Assembly: GCF_017464355.1 (NCBI RefSeq)
Contig: NZ_JAFUAG010000017.1
Span: forward strand, 62,001 to 126,000
Direction: 5' to 3'
DNA length: 64,000 nt
Source: Ruminococcus sp.
GTDB lineage: Bacteria > Bacillota > Clostridia > Oscillospirales > Ruminococcaceae
This document shows, in pieces, positions 22,357-30,469 of the stretch; the first letter of the stretch is position 1; each line of letters opens with the position of its first letter. The translations under genes and the position numbers were made by a program. A model generated the notes under the pieces. It was not told where the DNA came from and ran no database searches. It saw only the letters and a list, made by a program, of their open reading frames with translations.

Positions 22357-25332
22357 TTATCTGAGCGCCCTTATCCCCTTGACATGAGCTGCGACCAGCA
22401 CCACATCAGTAACGTTCACATCGCCGTCAAGGTTGACATCAGCTGCTTTCAGTGAATCTTCGGAAATAGCCTTTATACTCTTGACATGGGCTGCCAGCTT
22501 GACAACATCGGTCACGTTTATATCACCGTCGCCGTTGACATCGCCGCGCATTATCTCGGGTGCGCTTATGTTAAGCTTAGTTTCTGCCGAACCGTCGGTG
22601 AACAGTACCTTGACCGTATGCTCACCCTCTGCCAGAGTTTCAAGGTACTCACGCTTGAAAGTAAGTCGCAGGCTTCCTGCCTCGGCGGTGTAGTTTTCGG
22701 GAGCAACTTCCTCACCGTCAACTTCAACACCTGTGAATTTTTCAAAGGTCGTGTCATCATCATCGCTTCGGTGTATCACCAGCGTAGGCTCGCTGTCACT
22801 GTCCGCAGACCATTCAGCCGCCTCATCAGAATAGGTGTAAAGCTCAGTGTTTGCAGGTCCGTCAGGCTCGGAAGAACTGTCATCGGGTCTGCTTGAAGAC
22901 GAGTCATCGTCAGGCTTTGATGAGCTGCTGTCATCGGGTCTGCTTGAAGATGAGTCATCAGCAGGCTTTGATGAGCTGCTGTCATCGGGTCTGCTTGAAG
23001 ACGAGTCATCGTCAGGCTTTGATGAGCTGCTGTCATCGGGTCTGCTTGAAGATGAGTCATCAGCAGGCTTTGATGAGCTGCTGTCATCGGGCTTGCTTGA
23101 AGATGAGTCATCATCAGGCTTGCTTGAAGATGAATCATCAGCAGGCTTTGAAGAACTGTCATCAGCAGGGTTGCCTGACGTATTGTTTTTTGATATTTCA
23201 AAGGTCGTAGAGGCATTGCCCACATAATTACCCTTACCTGACACCGCTATAATTGCAGTGCCGATCTCTGTGTTGTTTGTGTATTCAATGTCGTAATCTG
23301 TTTCCGGATCAAGTTCCTTACCATTAACAGTTACGCTTATTGCAGGCGTTTTAGCTTTGCCATCATACGATATCTCGTGATCATCTAAATTGATACTGGC
23401 GCTACTTATACTTATAGGCTCGATTTCAAATGATATTGTTTTGCTTCCATCGTAATCACCTATCCCATTAATGGTAACGTAGTAAGTTCCTACATCTTTA
23501 CCAGTGTCACAAGAGACAGTGTAGTCTATATCTTTATAGATCTTATACTTCCCGTCTCGGACAGTTATTTCAGGTGTTTTTTCTGTTCCGTCATAAGTAA
23601 ATTTAATAGGAGACAGTGAAACATCACAATCTGAAAGTGGCTGTTTTTTTGACGGCTCGTCTAATAATACATAATTTATCCTGTTGTTTAGGCAGAATTG
23701 TTCTGCCGTACTATCAGCATAACAATAAACTGTCGTTTTAAAGTAGTGATCTCTATACTTAATGTCACTTATTTGAGTCACAGTTCTTGGGATAGTTATT
23801 TTTGAACAATCAGCAAAAGCGTCAGTACCGATGCTAACGGTTCCTTTTGGAAGAGTGATTTCACTTACTGATATTGCAAAAGCGTTATCACCAATCGTTA
23901 GTTCATTTATTGTTTTATCAGGAAACTCTACACTGTCTATATGATCAGATGCAAAAGCTCTATCACCGATATATGAGATCGTAGAAGGGAACTTAACTGT
24001 TTTTAATCTATTGCTCATGTAGAAACAATCCTTTTCGATTATTTCTACACCTTCAGGAAATGTAACACTTGAAATTGCATTTTTTGAATAATCAAAAGCA
24101 TTACATCCAACAACTCTTACACCATCCGGAATTGTTACATCTCCTGAAACAGATGATCTTGAAGAATATAAAATATCATTCACGATATAATATTCCTCTG
24201 ATTTATCCTTATCAGTAGACCAATCTCTATAGTCTTTAGTTAACGTCAGAGCATGATCACCTATTCTTTTTACTGAACTGGGAATAGAAACATCAGAAAC
24301 GAAAGAACCACTTTTCATAATACCATCTTTATATTCAATTTTATAGGTATCGTCAAAGGCATAATCTCCAATTTCAACGACAGATGACGGAATAGTGATC
24401 ACACTATCTTCTCTGTATGGTGCTTTTATTAGTTTGGTCTTGTCATTGTTATAGAGAATGTTATCTTCTGCAGTGAAAAACGGATTACCTGCTTCAACTG
24501 TTATAGTCTTGAAATTATGATTTGTCTGATCTATTGTAACTGATTTTACTGTTTTAGGAATAAACAGATCCTCATGATTAATTGGACACATAAGCATATC
24601 GGTGACAGTCTTATCATATACTACACCATTTACAGATGTATAATAAGGATTGTCAGGAGCAATATTGATTTTTTTCAGCGAAGTTGCTTTTCCTATAAAA
24701 CGATTTACCTTAAAATCTTCTTCAAATGTTTTACCAATATTGATAACCTCAGTTTTACACGGATAATCAAAAATATTATTACCAACTTTGGCCAGAGAAT
24801 CTGGGAAAGTAACCTCTTTCGCCACACATCTTTGAAGAGCAAAGTTAGATATTGAAACTGTTCCTTCTCTTATATCCAATCTTTCAACAGTAGAATTTAA
24901 ATCGGAGGTTTTGTATGTGTATAATGCTTTTCCTAAATATATTGCACCATCAGGCTGCTCATCATACCACGGGGTAGAGTCCAGCCTGATATTGTTTCCA
25001 ACTTCAACGATAGAATCAGGGAAAGTGATATCAGTAAGGTTGTTACACCCCATGAAAACATTGTCATAAGTATTACCAACTCTAACGACCTTGTGTCCTT
25101 CAAATTCTTCAGGTACAGCGACAGCTGTTGCTTCTGTATCACATTTAGTAACAGTTAAGGTTCCGTTTGTTCCAAGAGAGTAAGTCAAAACACCATCGGT
25201 CAAAGTATTTGATGTATCCGCCGAAGCACTTATAACACAGGTATCAACGAATTGCTGTACAGCGTTCGGTACAGCTGTCGTTCCCGCCACCATAGCCAGC
25301 GCGCAGGCCATTGCAACGATCTTCTTATACAT
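22357..25332 (-). CDS. Large secreted BspA-like protein with dockerin
   Basis: 991 residues. Signal peptide 1-~36. Residues ~50-560 are BspA/LRR_5 repeats ('VTIPDGVRVVGCNAFDYS', 'ITLPKGTVSIGTDAFADC'), a fold used for surface adhesion. Two tandem Ig-like modules follow (~590-715), each 'YDG..TPxITVxxGxxxYxxxxDYxV..GxGxYxG'. Next is a Ser/Asp/Lys/Pro linker (~722-825), an X2-like Ig module (~826-915, 'FTGVEVDGEEVAPENYTAE') and a dockerin (~928-990). Start at 25332 follows AGGAGGG. AT-rich composition in the repeat region differs from the GC-richer neighbours. Probably a substrate- or cell-binding cellulosome component; no catalytic motif is seen. Confidence 0.85.
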   Translation of the reverse strand: MYKKIVAMACALAMVAGTTAVPNAVQQFVDTCVISASADTSNTLTDGVLTYSLGTNGTLTVTKCDTEATAVAVPEEFEGHKVVRVGNTYDNVFMGCNNLTDITFPDSIVEVGNNIRLDSTPWYDEQPDGAIYLGKALYTYKTSDLNSTVERLDIREGTVSISNFALQRCVAKEVTFPDSLAKVGNNIFDYPCKTEVINIGKTFEEDFKVNRFIGKATSLKKINIAPDNPYYTSVNGVVYDKTVTDMLMCPINHEDLFIPKTVKSVTIDQTNHNFKTITVEAGNPFFTAEDNILYNNDKTKLIKAPYREDSVITIPSSVVEIGDYAFDDTYKIEYKDGIMKSGSFVSDVSIPSSVKRIGDHALTLTKDYRDWSTDKDKSEEYYIVNDILYSSRSSVSGDVTIPDGVRVVGCNAFDYSKNAISSVTFPEGVEIIEKDCFYMSNRLKTVKFPSTISYIGDRAFASDHIDSVEFPDKTINELTIGDNAFAISVSEITLPKGTVSIGTDAFADCSKITIPRTVTQISDIKYRDHYFKTTVYCYADSTAEQFCLNNRINYVLLDEPSKKQPLSDCDVSLSPIKFTYDGTEKTPEITVRDGKYKIYKDIDYTVSCDTGKDVGTYYVTINGIGDYDGSKTISFEIEPISISSASINLDDHEISYDGKAKTPAISVTVNGKELDPETDYDIEYTNNTEIGTAIIAVSGKGNYVGNASTTFEISKNNTSGNPADDSSSKPADDSSSSKPDDDSSSSKPDDSSSSKPADDSSSSRPDDSSSSKPDDDSSSSRPDDSSSSKPADDSSSSRPDDSSSSKPDDDSSSSRPDDSSSEPDGPANTELYTYSDEAAEWSADSDSEPTLVIHRSDDDDTTFEKFTGVEVDGEEVAPENYTAEAGSLRLTFKREYLETLAEGEHTVKVLFTDGSAETKLNISAPEIMRGDVNGDGDINVTDVVKLAAHVKSIKAISEDSLKAADVNLDGDVNVTDVVLVAAHVKGIRALR
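22857..23165 (-). repeat. Tandem coding repeat of the SSSSKPDD linker
   Basis: About six 51-bp units, alternating two variants that encode 'DDDSSSSRP' and 'ADDSSSSRP'-type segments. Near identity between alternate units points to duplication by slippage or unequal crossing over. Confidence 0.85.
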
Positions 25333-25391
25333 ATCAGACCCTCCTAAATTCTGGTATTTGTATAACAAATACTCATAATATTCATAAATAC

Positions 25392-25420
25392 ATTTTAGCA
25401 TACTGCACTTAATTTGTCAA
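25392..25420 (-). promoter_or_regulatory. Promoter of the large BspA-like dockerin gene
   Basis: Minus-strand TTGACA (25415-25420) and TAAAAT (25392-25397), spacer 17. Confidence 0.75.
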
Positions 25421-25487
25421 TCGTTTGAATGCATTATTCAATATTTTAATCAAAACAAGGAAGGTCCGCTGTATAGAAAAGTGGCTG

Positions 25488-25546
25488 AAAAGCCGCAGGC
25501 CTCCCCCGACAGTTCAGCCGCATATATGGCCTGCTATGGCTTTTTT
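25488..25546. terminator. Hairpin downstream of the HEAT-repeat gene
   Basis: AAAAGCCGCAGGCC pairs with GGCCTGCTATGGCTTTTTT with a small bulge. T runs exist on both sides, so it can end transcription of the HEAT gene on the minus strand. Confidence 0.6.
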
Positions 25547-25558
25547 GTGTACCCGCAC

Positions 25559-26164
25559 CTAAGCCAGCCCCGCCGCTTTCAGCGCACCGAGGGAATGTAT
25601 CCTGACCACACGGTCGGGGTCTGCGAGGGAGAGTTCTCTCAGCTTGTTTTCGTAGGGGGTCACGAATTCGGGGCGGCGCTTGCCCAGCACACGGAAGATC
25701 TCCGGGGCTTCCATGCGGACTTTTGTGTCGGGGTCGTCAAGGAGAACTGCGAAGACTTCCATATGCTCCCTGTACAGGTCGGGGGAGTTGGTCGCAATGT
25801 TCTCCGAGGCCCAGATGAAGCTCAGCCTGACTTTCGGCTCCTCATCTTCGGCAAAGCGGAAAAGGTCTTCCCACCAGGGGAGTATGAGTTTGTCATCAGC
25901 CCTGCCTATCCTGCCCAGGGCATTCAGCGCCCGTTGACGCAGAAGAGGTTCTTCACTTTGGCGGAAGGCGGCTATGCTTTGGGCGTATGGTGCAATGGTC
26001 TCAGGGTAGTTAAGCCCCATTTCCCCCAGCAGCCAGAGGGCTTTAGCCCTGATCTTCACCGACTCATGCCCCAGCAGTGCCGCCACCGAGGGTATGCTGT
26101 CCTCCCACCTGTCTTTCTCTTTGGTGAGGGCGCCCAGTTCTTTGTAGAGTTCTTTTTCGTTCAT
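25559..26164 (-). CDS. HEAT-repeat protein
   Basis: 201 residues made of about five HEAT/PBS-lyase-like helical hairpins, recognisable by repeats such as 'LLGHESVKIRAKALWLLGEMG', 'LLRQRALNALGRIG' and 'PDTKVRMEAPEIFRVLGKR'. These form a curved helical scaffold for protein-protein contact. No signal peptide. AAGGAGAT lies seven bases before the ATG. Single gene with its own promoter (26197-26225) and hairpin terminator. Partner unknown. Confidence 0.82.
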   Translation of the reverse strand: MNEKELYKELGALTKEKDRWEDSIPSVAALLGHESVKIRAKALWLLGEMGLNYPETIAPYAQSIAAFRQSEEPLLRQRALNALGRIGRADDKLILPWWEDLFRFAEDEEPKVRLSFIWASENIATNSPDLYREHMEVFAVLLDDPDTKVRMEAPEIFRVLGKRRPEFVTPYENKLRELSLADPDRVVRIHSLGALKAAGLA

Positions 26165-26196
26165 TTTAACATCTCCTTTTTTGAGTGGTAACGACT

Positions 26197-26225
26197 ATCA
26201 TATCACAGAACGCCGTCCTTGTCAA
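26197..26225 (-). promoter_or_regulatory. Promoter of the HEAT-repeat gene
   Basis: Minus-strand TTGACA (26220-26225) and TATGAT (26197-26202), spacer 17. Confidence 0.75.
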
Positions 26226-26256
26226 CAGGCATGGCGAAAAAAATTTTTTCCCTATG

Positions 26257-26285
26257 TTGACTAATACTTTCATATCTGCTAAAAT
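26257..26285 (+). promoter_or_regulatory. Promoter of the ECF sigma operon
   Basis: TTGACT (26257-26262) and TAAAAT (26280-26285), spacer 17: a housekeeping-sigma type. I did not find a clear second, ECF-type promoter that would show autoregulation. Confidence 0.65.
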
Positions 26286-26376
26286 TTTTTTAAGAAGAAT
26301 GCAACACTTTCCGCAACCGCAGCGTTTTATTATTTAGAAGGGCGGAAGAACACATCACAGCAAAGGGGGGGCAGCC

Positions 26377-26841
26377 GTGGAGGACATTTCTGTTAAATAC
26401 AGAGAATATCTTGATGAACACAGCGACATGGTGACACGGCTGTGCCTTATACACACAGGCAGCCTGACCGATGCCGAGGACTGCTACCAGAACGTGTTCT
26501 TCAAGCTGTACAAGGCCATGAAAAAAGGTGAGATACCCAACCCCAAGGCATGGCTGATAAAGGTGACGCTGAACGAGTGCAGGAGCATTTTCAGGTATAA
26601 GCTGCGCCGCCCGACCCTGAGCCTTGATGATATCAGCGATCTGCCCGCAGCCCCTGCCGACAGCGAGCTTATGCAGCTGGTAATGGAGCTTCCGCCAAAG
26701 TACCGCGATGTCATATACCTTTATTATTATGAGGAGATGACCGCCGAGGAGATAGCGGAGGTATCGGGCACAAAGGCTGCCACGGTGCGCTCGCAGCTCA
26801 TGCGGGGCAGGGAAAAACTCAGGGGTATGCTGCAGGGCTGA
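26377..26841 (+). CDS. ECF-type RNA polymerase sigma factor
   Basis: 154 residues. Region 2 is at ~15-80 ('DMVTRLCLIHTGSLTDAEDCYQNVFFKLYK') and region 4 at ~95-150 ('LPPKYRDVIYLYYYEEMTAEEIAEVSGTKAATVRSQLMRGREKL', a clear helix-turn-helix). Such factors redirect polymerase to a small regulon in response to an extracytoplasmic signal. The start is GTG at 26377 after AAAGGGGGGG. The membrane protein encoded 23 bases downstream is the probable anti-sigma factor. Proximity to dockerin genes makes polysaccharide sensing an attractive but unproven role. Confidence 0.92.
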   Translation: MEDISVKYREYLDEHSDMVTRLCLIHTGSLTDAEDCYQNVFFKLYKAMKKGEIPNPKAWLIKVTLNECRSIFRYKLRRPTLSLDDISDLPAAPADSELMQLVMELPPKYRDVIYLYYYEEMTAEEIAEVSGTKAATVRSQLMRGREKLRGMLQG

Positions 26842-26864
26842 TAAAGCGGAAAGGAGAATATGCT

Positions 26865-28913
26865 ATGAAACAAATGGGTTTTCTTGATAATGTCACCACA
26901 CCACAGCGCTGGAAGCAGGACGCTCTTGAAAGGGCGGAGAGCCTTGAAAACAAGCCCAGGCTCAAGCGCTGGCAGAGCATAGGGGTGGTGGCCGCCACAG
27001 CTGCGGTAATGGTAAGTGTGGGCATAATGCCCGCTGTTTTCGGGAAGAAGGCTTCGGTGGGGGACAATGCTCCCGCCGTAAGCGCAGCCTATGATGAAAA
27101 TAATGCTGTCCGCCGTATAGCACCTGCGGCGGACAAGGATACAGTTGCCGCAAGGCTTGAAGAGATGAAAGCGCAGTACGACTATGTGGAAACGGTGACG
27201 GTCATAGACAGCAGCGAGATTTTCCATGACGGCAGAAAGATAACTCAGCTGGTGGCAGCAAGACAGATCTACAAAATGGGCAACCGCCTGTTCTGCATAA
27301 ACATACCGGAAGACAGCACAGACCATACGGAGGGCGGACAAAAGCAGATGCACTTCGGTGACAAGATAGCCCTGGGATTTATGTATACCGCTCCGGAAAA
27401 CATTCGCTCCGCAGATGTTACCATGAACATAAACGGCAGGGAGTATACAGCTAACGAAGCCATCGACAATACGGAAGCAAAGGGCTATGCACTGCTGGGC
27501 GGCACCGATGACGATTATTTTCTTGATGTACTGCGCTCGGCAGAAGCTGTCACAGGCTTGGCAGAGGGAGAATACAACGACGAATGCCAATACATCACAG
27601 CAAGCAATTACATCTGCAAAATGGCGATAAGCCCCGATCTCAGCTGCATGACCCTGGGAGATGACGGACGCTTTAAGACCGAAGCACTTTTGAATCTGTT
27701 CGATGACCGCTTAACGGGGATAGATATATCCCAGTATATCGTCATAAAGCTCACCGATACCAAAGAAGATGCGATCCCCGTGGGCAAGAACTGGTATATA
27801 AGCGATACGGGAGAAGTACACCTGGGCGAAATGACGGGAAGTCTGTTGGTGGAAAGCGACAGACCCGTTGAGATACTCGGGCAGAAGCTGGTGCCCTCTG
27901 CGGAGGACAAGAATACTGCTTATCTGGTAATAAATATGACTGATGCCGAGAACACGGGAAGTCTGCGGGGCAAGCTGAACATAACCATAAATATGGACGG
28001 CGGTGAAAAAGCAAGAAACGATGCGGCATACATCGGTATAGCTGCCGATAAGGCAGGACAAAGCGTAAAGAATACCGTGAGAGGGTCGAATTTCGTAGTT
28101 AAGCCCCATTCCGTAGTAAGAACGATACAGCGTGCAGACGGCATATGGCTGGCAGGCTACGACCTTGAACTGATAACCGATATAGCCGTGAAAGGCACTC
28201 CAGTGGCAGAACTCGACCGAAAGACAAACAGACTGACGGTATCGGGGCTCGGTAAAGACATATATATCACCACAGGCAAAGATCCGGAGCTGTTCCTGCC
28301 CGAAAGACCCGAGGACAGCATAGTTAAAACTAAGGACGGCGCAGTGCTTTCGGTATATGTGCAGTACGATGAAAAGCCCGATCTGACAGATCTTGTGGGC
28401 GGATTCATATTCAGCGAGAAGGGTTCTGCGGAAAGTAATGGCAAGGTGCTGTTCTGTCCGCCCGACAGAGCAGAAGAACTGTTCGCACCGAAGATCCCCG
28501 ACAAATTCGACTACACAGCCCTTCCCGAAAAGATAGTTTCCCACAGGCAGAATCAGACCAATAACAGCGAAAAGACCTGGGTGGTCTACAGGGTGAACTT
28601 CAGCCGCAGCAACGGAGAGGTAATAAATAAGGTAAAAGCGATACCCGACAGCACTCCCCCCAACAACGAGATCGCCGTTGCACTCGGCGAAGAGGAACTG
28701 CCCATGTATATACAGGCAGCAGCAAGCAGGGATTTTGACCGCTTTGATTGCTGCGGCATATATATGACCTCCGAAGGCTTTTCCCTCGATCTTGAGATAG
28801 AATATGATGGCAAATGCGACGGCACCGAGATCACTGCAATGTTCCTTTTCAGCTATGACAACAACAACTACAGCGACGATGCTTCGGCAGTATTCCTGCC
28901 CGTGCAGCAGTGA
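26865..28913 (+). CDS. Membrane-anchored anti-sigma-like protein with large extracellular part
   Basis: 682 residues. Short cytoplasmic N-terminus (1-~44, 'PQRWKQDALERAESLENKPRLKRW'), one membrane helix (~47-65), then ~610 residues outside. The extracellular part repeats a beta-rich unit, with 'YIVIKLTDTKEDAIPVGKNWYISDTGEV' as an example. The layout (sigma gene, then single-pass protein with a small inner domain) is that of ECF anti-sigma factors of the DUF4179/RsgI type, in which the outer domain senses the signal. AAAGGAG precedes the ATG. Ligand is unknown; I recognise no carbohydrate-binding module. Confidence 0.72.
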   Translation: MKQMGFLDNVTTPQRWKQDALERAESLENKPRLKRWQSIGVVAATAAVMVSVGIMPAVFGKKASVGDNAPAVSAAYDENNAVRRIAPAADKDTVAARLEEMKAQYDYVETVTVIDSSEIFHDGRKITQLVAARQIYKMGNRLFCINIPEDSTDHTEGGQKQMHFGDKIALGFMYTAPENIRSADVTMNINGREYTANEAIDNTEAKGYALLGGTDDDYFLDVLRSAEAVTGLAEGEYNDECQYITASNYICKMAISPDLSCMTLGDDGRFKTEALLNLFDDRLTGIDISQYIVIKLTDTKEDAIPVGKNWYISDTGEVHLGEMTGSLLVESDRPVEILGQKLVPSAEDKNTAYLVINMTDAENTGSLRGKLNITINMDGGEKARNDAAYIGIAADKAGQSVKNTVRGSNFVVKPHSVVRTIQRADGIWLAGYDLELITDIAVKGTPVAELDRKTNRLTVSGLGKDIYITTGKDPELFLPERPEDSIVKTKDGAVLSVYVQYDEKPDLTDLVGGFIFSEKGSAESNGKVLFCPPDRAEELFAPKIPDKFDYTALPEKIVSHRQNQTNNSEKTWVVYRVNFSRSNGEVINKVKAIPDSTPPNNEIAVALGEEELPMYIQAAASRDFDRFDCCGIYMTSEGFSLDLEIEYDGKCDGTEITAMFLFSYDNNNYSDDASAVFLPVQQ

Positions 28914-28935
28914 TCCGGCTAAGAACGGCCGGATC
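28912..28935 (+). terminator. Hairpin after the anti-sigma gene
   Basis: Perfect 8-bp stem GATCCGGC/GCCGGATC, loop eight bases, followed only by CCTTATT, so termination strength is uncertain. Confidence 0.5.
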
Positions 28936-28990
28936 CCTTATTGACAGCCCCGTGGCTGTTGTGGAATAATGTTCCTACCGATATGACTAA

Positions 28991-29155
28991 AGGGGCGGGG
29001 ACAGCGCTGATAATAATGCCTATAATGAGCTGATAATTCAGCTGACAACGGTGTATGACGAGCTTCCCGACCTTGAAGATATCACGGCGGGATTTGAACT
29101 GAGCCATGATGAGAACACAGCAGGAGAGCGCATAGTTTTCGGCGGAGAAAGCTGA
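28991..29155 (+). pseudogene. C-terminal gene remnant
   Basis: An open frame of 54 codons reads as ordinary protein ('QLTTVYDELPDLEDITAG', 'TAGERIVFGGES') and ends in TGA at 29153. It has no usable start codon or ribosome binding site; a TAA immediately precedes it. Composition and codon use match neighbouring genes. I read it as the tail of a lost gene in the 427-base gap between the anti-sigma gene and rpsL. The parent family is not recognised. Confidence 0.35.
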
Positions 29156-29255
29156 GAAAAGCAAACAGAAAAACTGTGAACAGGAGATAATGACCACCCC
29201 GGCAGGCAAACTGTCGGGGTGATTTGTGATAAGTGTAAAAAATATGTTAAACTGC

Positions 29256-29284
29256 TTGACAGCGGGGCATAATTGATGTATAAT
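29256..29284 (+). promoter_or_regulatory. str operon promoter
   Basis: Consensus TTGACA (29256-29261) and TATAAT (29279-29284), spacer 17, 57 bases before rpsL. Confidence 0.85.
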
Positions 29285-29340
29285 AGTCGAGTACGCTGAC
29301 AATAGGGTCAGTGTAACTATTTGACGAAAGGAGAGAAACC

Positions 29341-29766
29341 ATGCCAACCTTTAACCAGTTAGTAAGAAAGGGCAGAAACGTACTTGCCGACAAGTCCACA
29401 GCTCCTGCACTTCAGAAGGGCTTCAATGCCAAGAAGAAGAGAGTCATCGATCAGAGCTGTCCTCAGAAGAGAGGCGTATGCACCGTTGTAAGAACTGCTA
29501 CTCCCAAGAAGCCTAACTCCGCAATGAGAAAGGTAGCCAGAGTAAAGCTGACAAACGGCTACGAGGTAACTGCTTACATTCCCGGTATCGGCCACAACCT
29601 TCAGGAGCACTCTGTTGTTCTCATCAGAGGCGGAAGAGTTAAGGACCTCCCCGGTGTGAGATACCACATCATCCGCGGTACTCTCGATGCACAGGGCGTT
29701 GCCAAGAGAATGCAGGCAAGATCCAAGTACGGCGCCAAGAGACCTAAGGCAGGCGCTGCCAAGTAA
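29341..29766 (+). CDS. rpsL: 30S ribosomal protein S12
   Basis: 141 residues, the longer Gram-positive form with an insertion before '[21 protein letters not shown]'. S12 sits at the decoding centre of the 30S subunit and monitors codon-anticodon fit. Lys56, equivalent to the E. coli Lys42 streptomycin-resistance position, is wild type, as is the downstream '[17 protein letters not shown]' loop. Start has GAAAGGAG upstream. First gene of the str operon, behind its own strong promoter. Confidence 0.97.
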   Translation: MPTFNQLVRKGRNVLADKSTAPALQKGFNAKKKRVIDQSCPQKRGVCTVVRTATPKKPNSAMRKVARVKLTNGYEVTAYIPGIGHNLQEHSVVLIRGGRVKDLPGVRYHIIRGTLDAQGVAKRMQARSKYGAKRPKAGAAK

Positions 29767-29977
29767 GCTCAAAAGCTTGCAGAAAATGCGGGACAAGCTC
29801 CCGAAAAGATTTAAGGAACAACTCATTGCCGCGTAAAGCGGAGACCACAGTTTTTGTGGAGTGATTAATATATATTTATTGGTAACTCTGCATGGAACTG
29901 ACGGGGCTGTGACGCTGTAAAAGGTGGTCACAGAGCGAGTACCTATGAATTCATTATTTGTGAAGGAGGGAATTAAA

Positions 29978-30448
29978 GTGCCAAGAAGAGGTAGAGTTAC
30001 TAAGAGAGATGTGCTCCAGGATCCTGTATACAACAGCAAGCTGGTAACACGTCTGGTAAACAACATCATGCTCGACGGTAAGAAGGGTGTTGCCCAGAAG
30101 ATCGTTTACGGAGCATTCGAGATCGTAGAGGAAAAGACAGGTCGTCCTGCACTCGAGGTCTTCGAGGAGGCTATGAACAATATCATGCCTGAGCTGGAGG
30201 TAAAGGCTCGCCGTGTCGGCGGTGCTACCTACCAGGTACCTATGGAGGTAAGACCTGACAGACGTCAGACTCTGGGCCTGAGATGGATCACTAAGTATTC
30301 TCGTGAGAGACACGAGGACACCATGAAGGAGAAACTCGCAGCTGAGATCCTCGACGCTCTGAACGGTGTTGGCGGTTCATGCAAGAAGCGTGACGACACA
30401 CACAAGATGGCTGAAGCTAACAAGGCTTTCGCTCATTACAGATGGTAA
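29978..30448 (+). CDS. rpsG: 30S ribosomal protein S7
   Basis: 156 residues, the usual length; S7 nucleates assembly of the 30S head and contacts the E-site tRNA. The N-terminus '[21 protein letters not shown]' and '[19 protein letters not shown]' are typical. The start codon is GTG at 29978, eight bases after GAAGGAGG. A longer reading from 29924 would put 18 atypical residues before the conserved PRRG and is rejected. A 211-base spacer separates it from rpsL. Confidence 0.96.
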   Translation: MPRRGRVTKRDVLQDPVYNSKLVTRLVNNIMLDGKKGVAQKIVYGAFEIVEEKTGRPALEVFEEAMNNIMPELEVKARRVGGATYQVPMEVRPDRRQTLGLRWITKYSRERHEDTMKEKLAAEILDALNGVGGSCKKRDDTHKMAEANKAFAHYRW

Positions 30449-30469
30449 GAGTATAGAGGAGGATAAATC

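Noticed and set aside
22857-23165. Regular repeats considered as a CRISPR array
   Set aside because: Units are contiguous, in frame and encode a Ser/Asp/Pro linker; there are no unique spacers and no cas genes.
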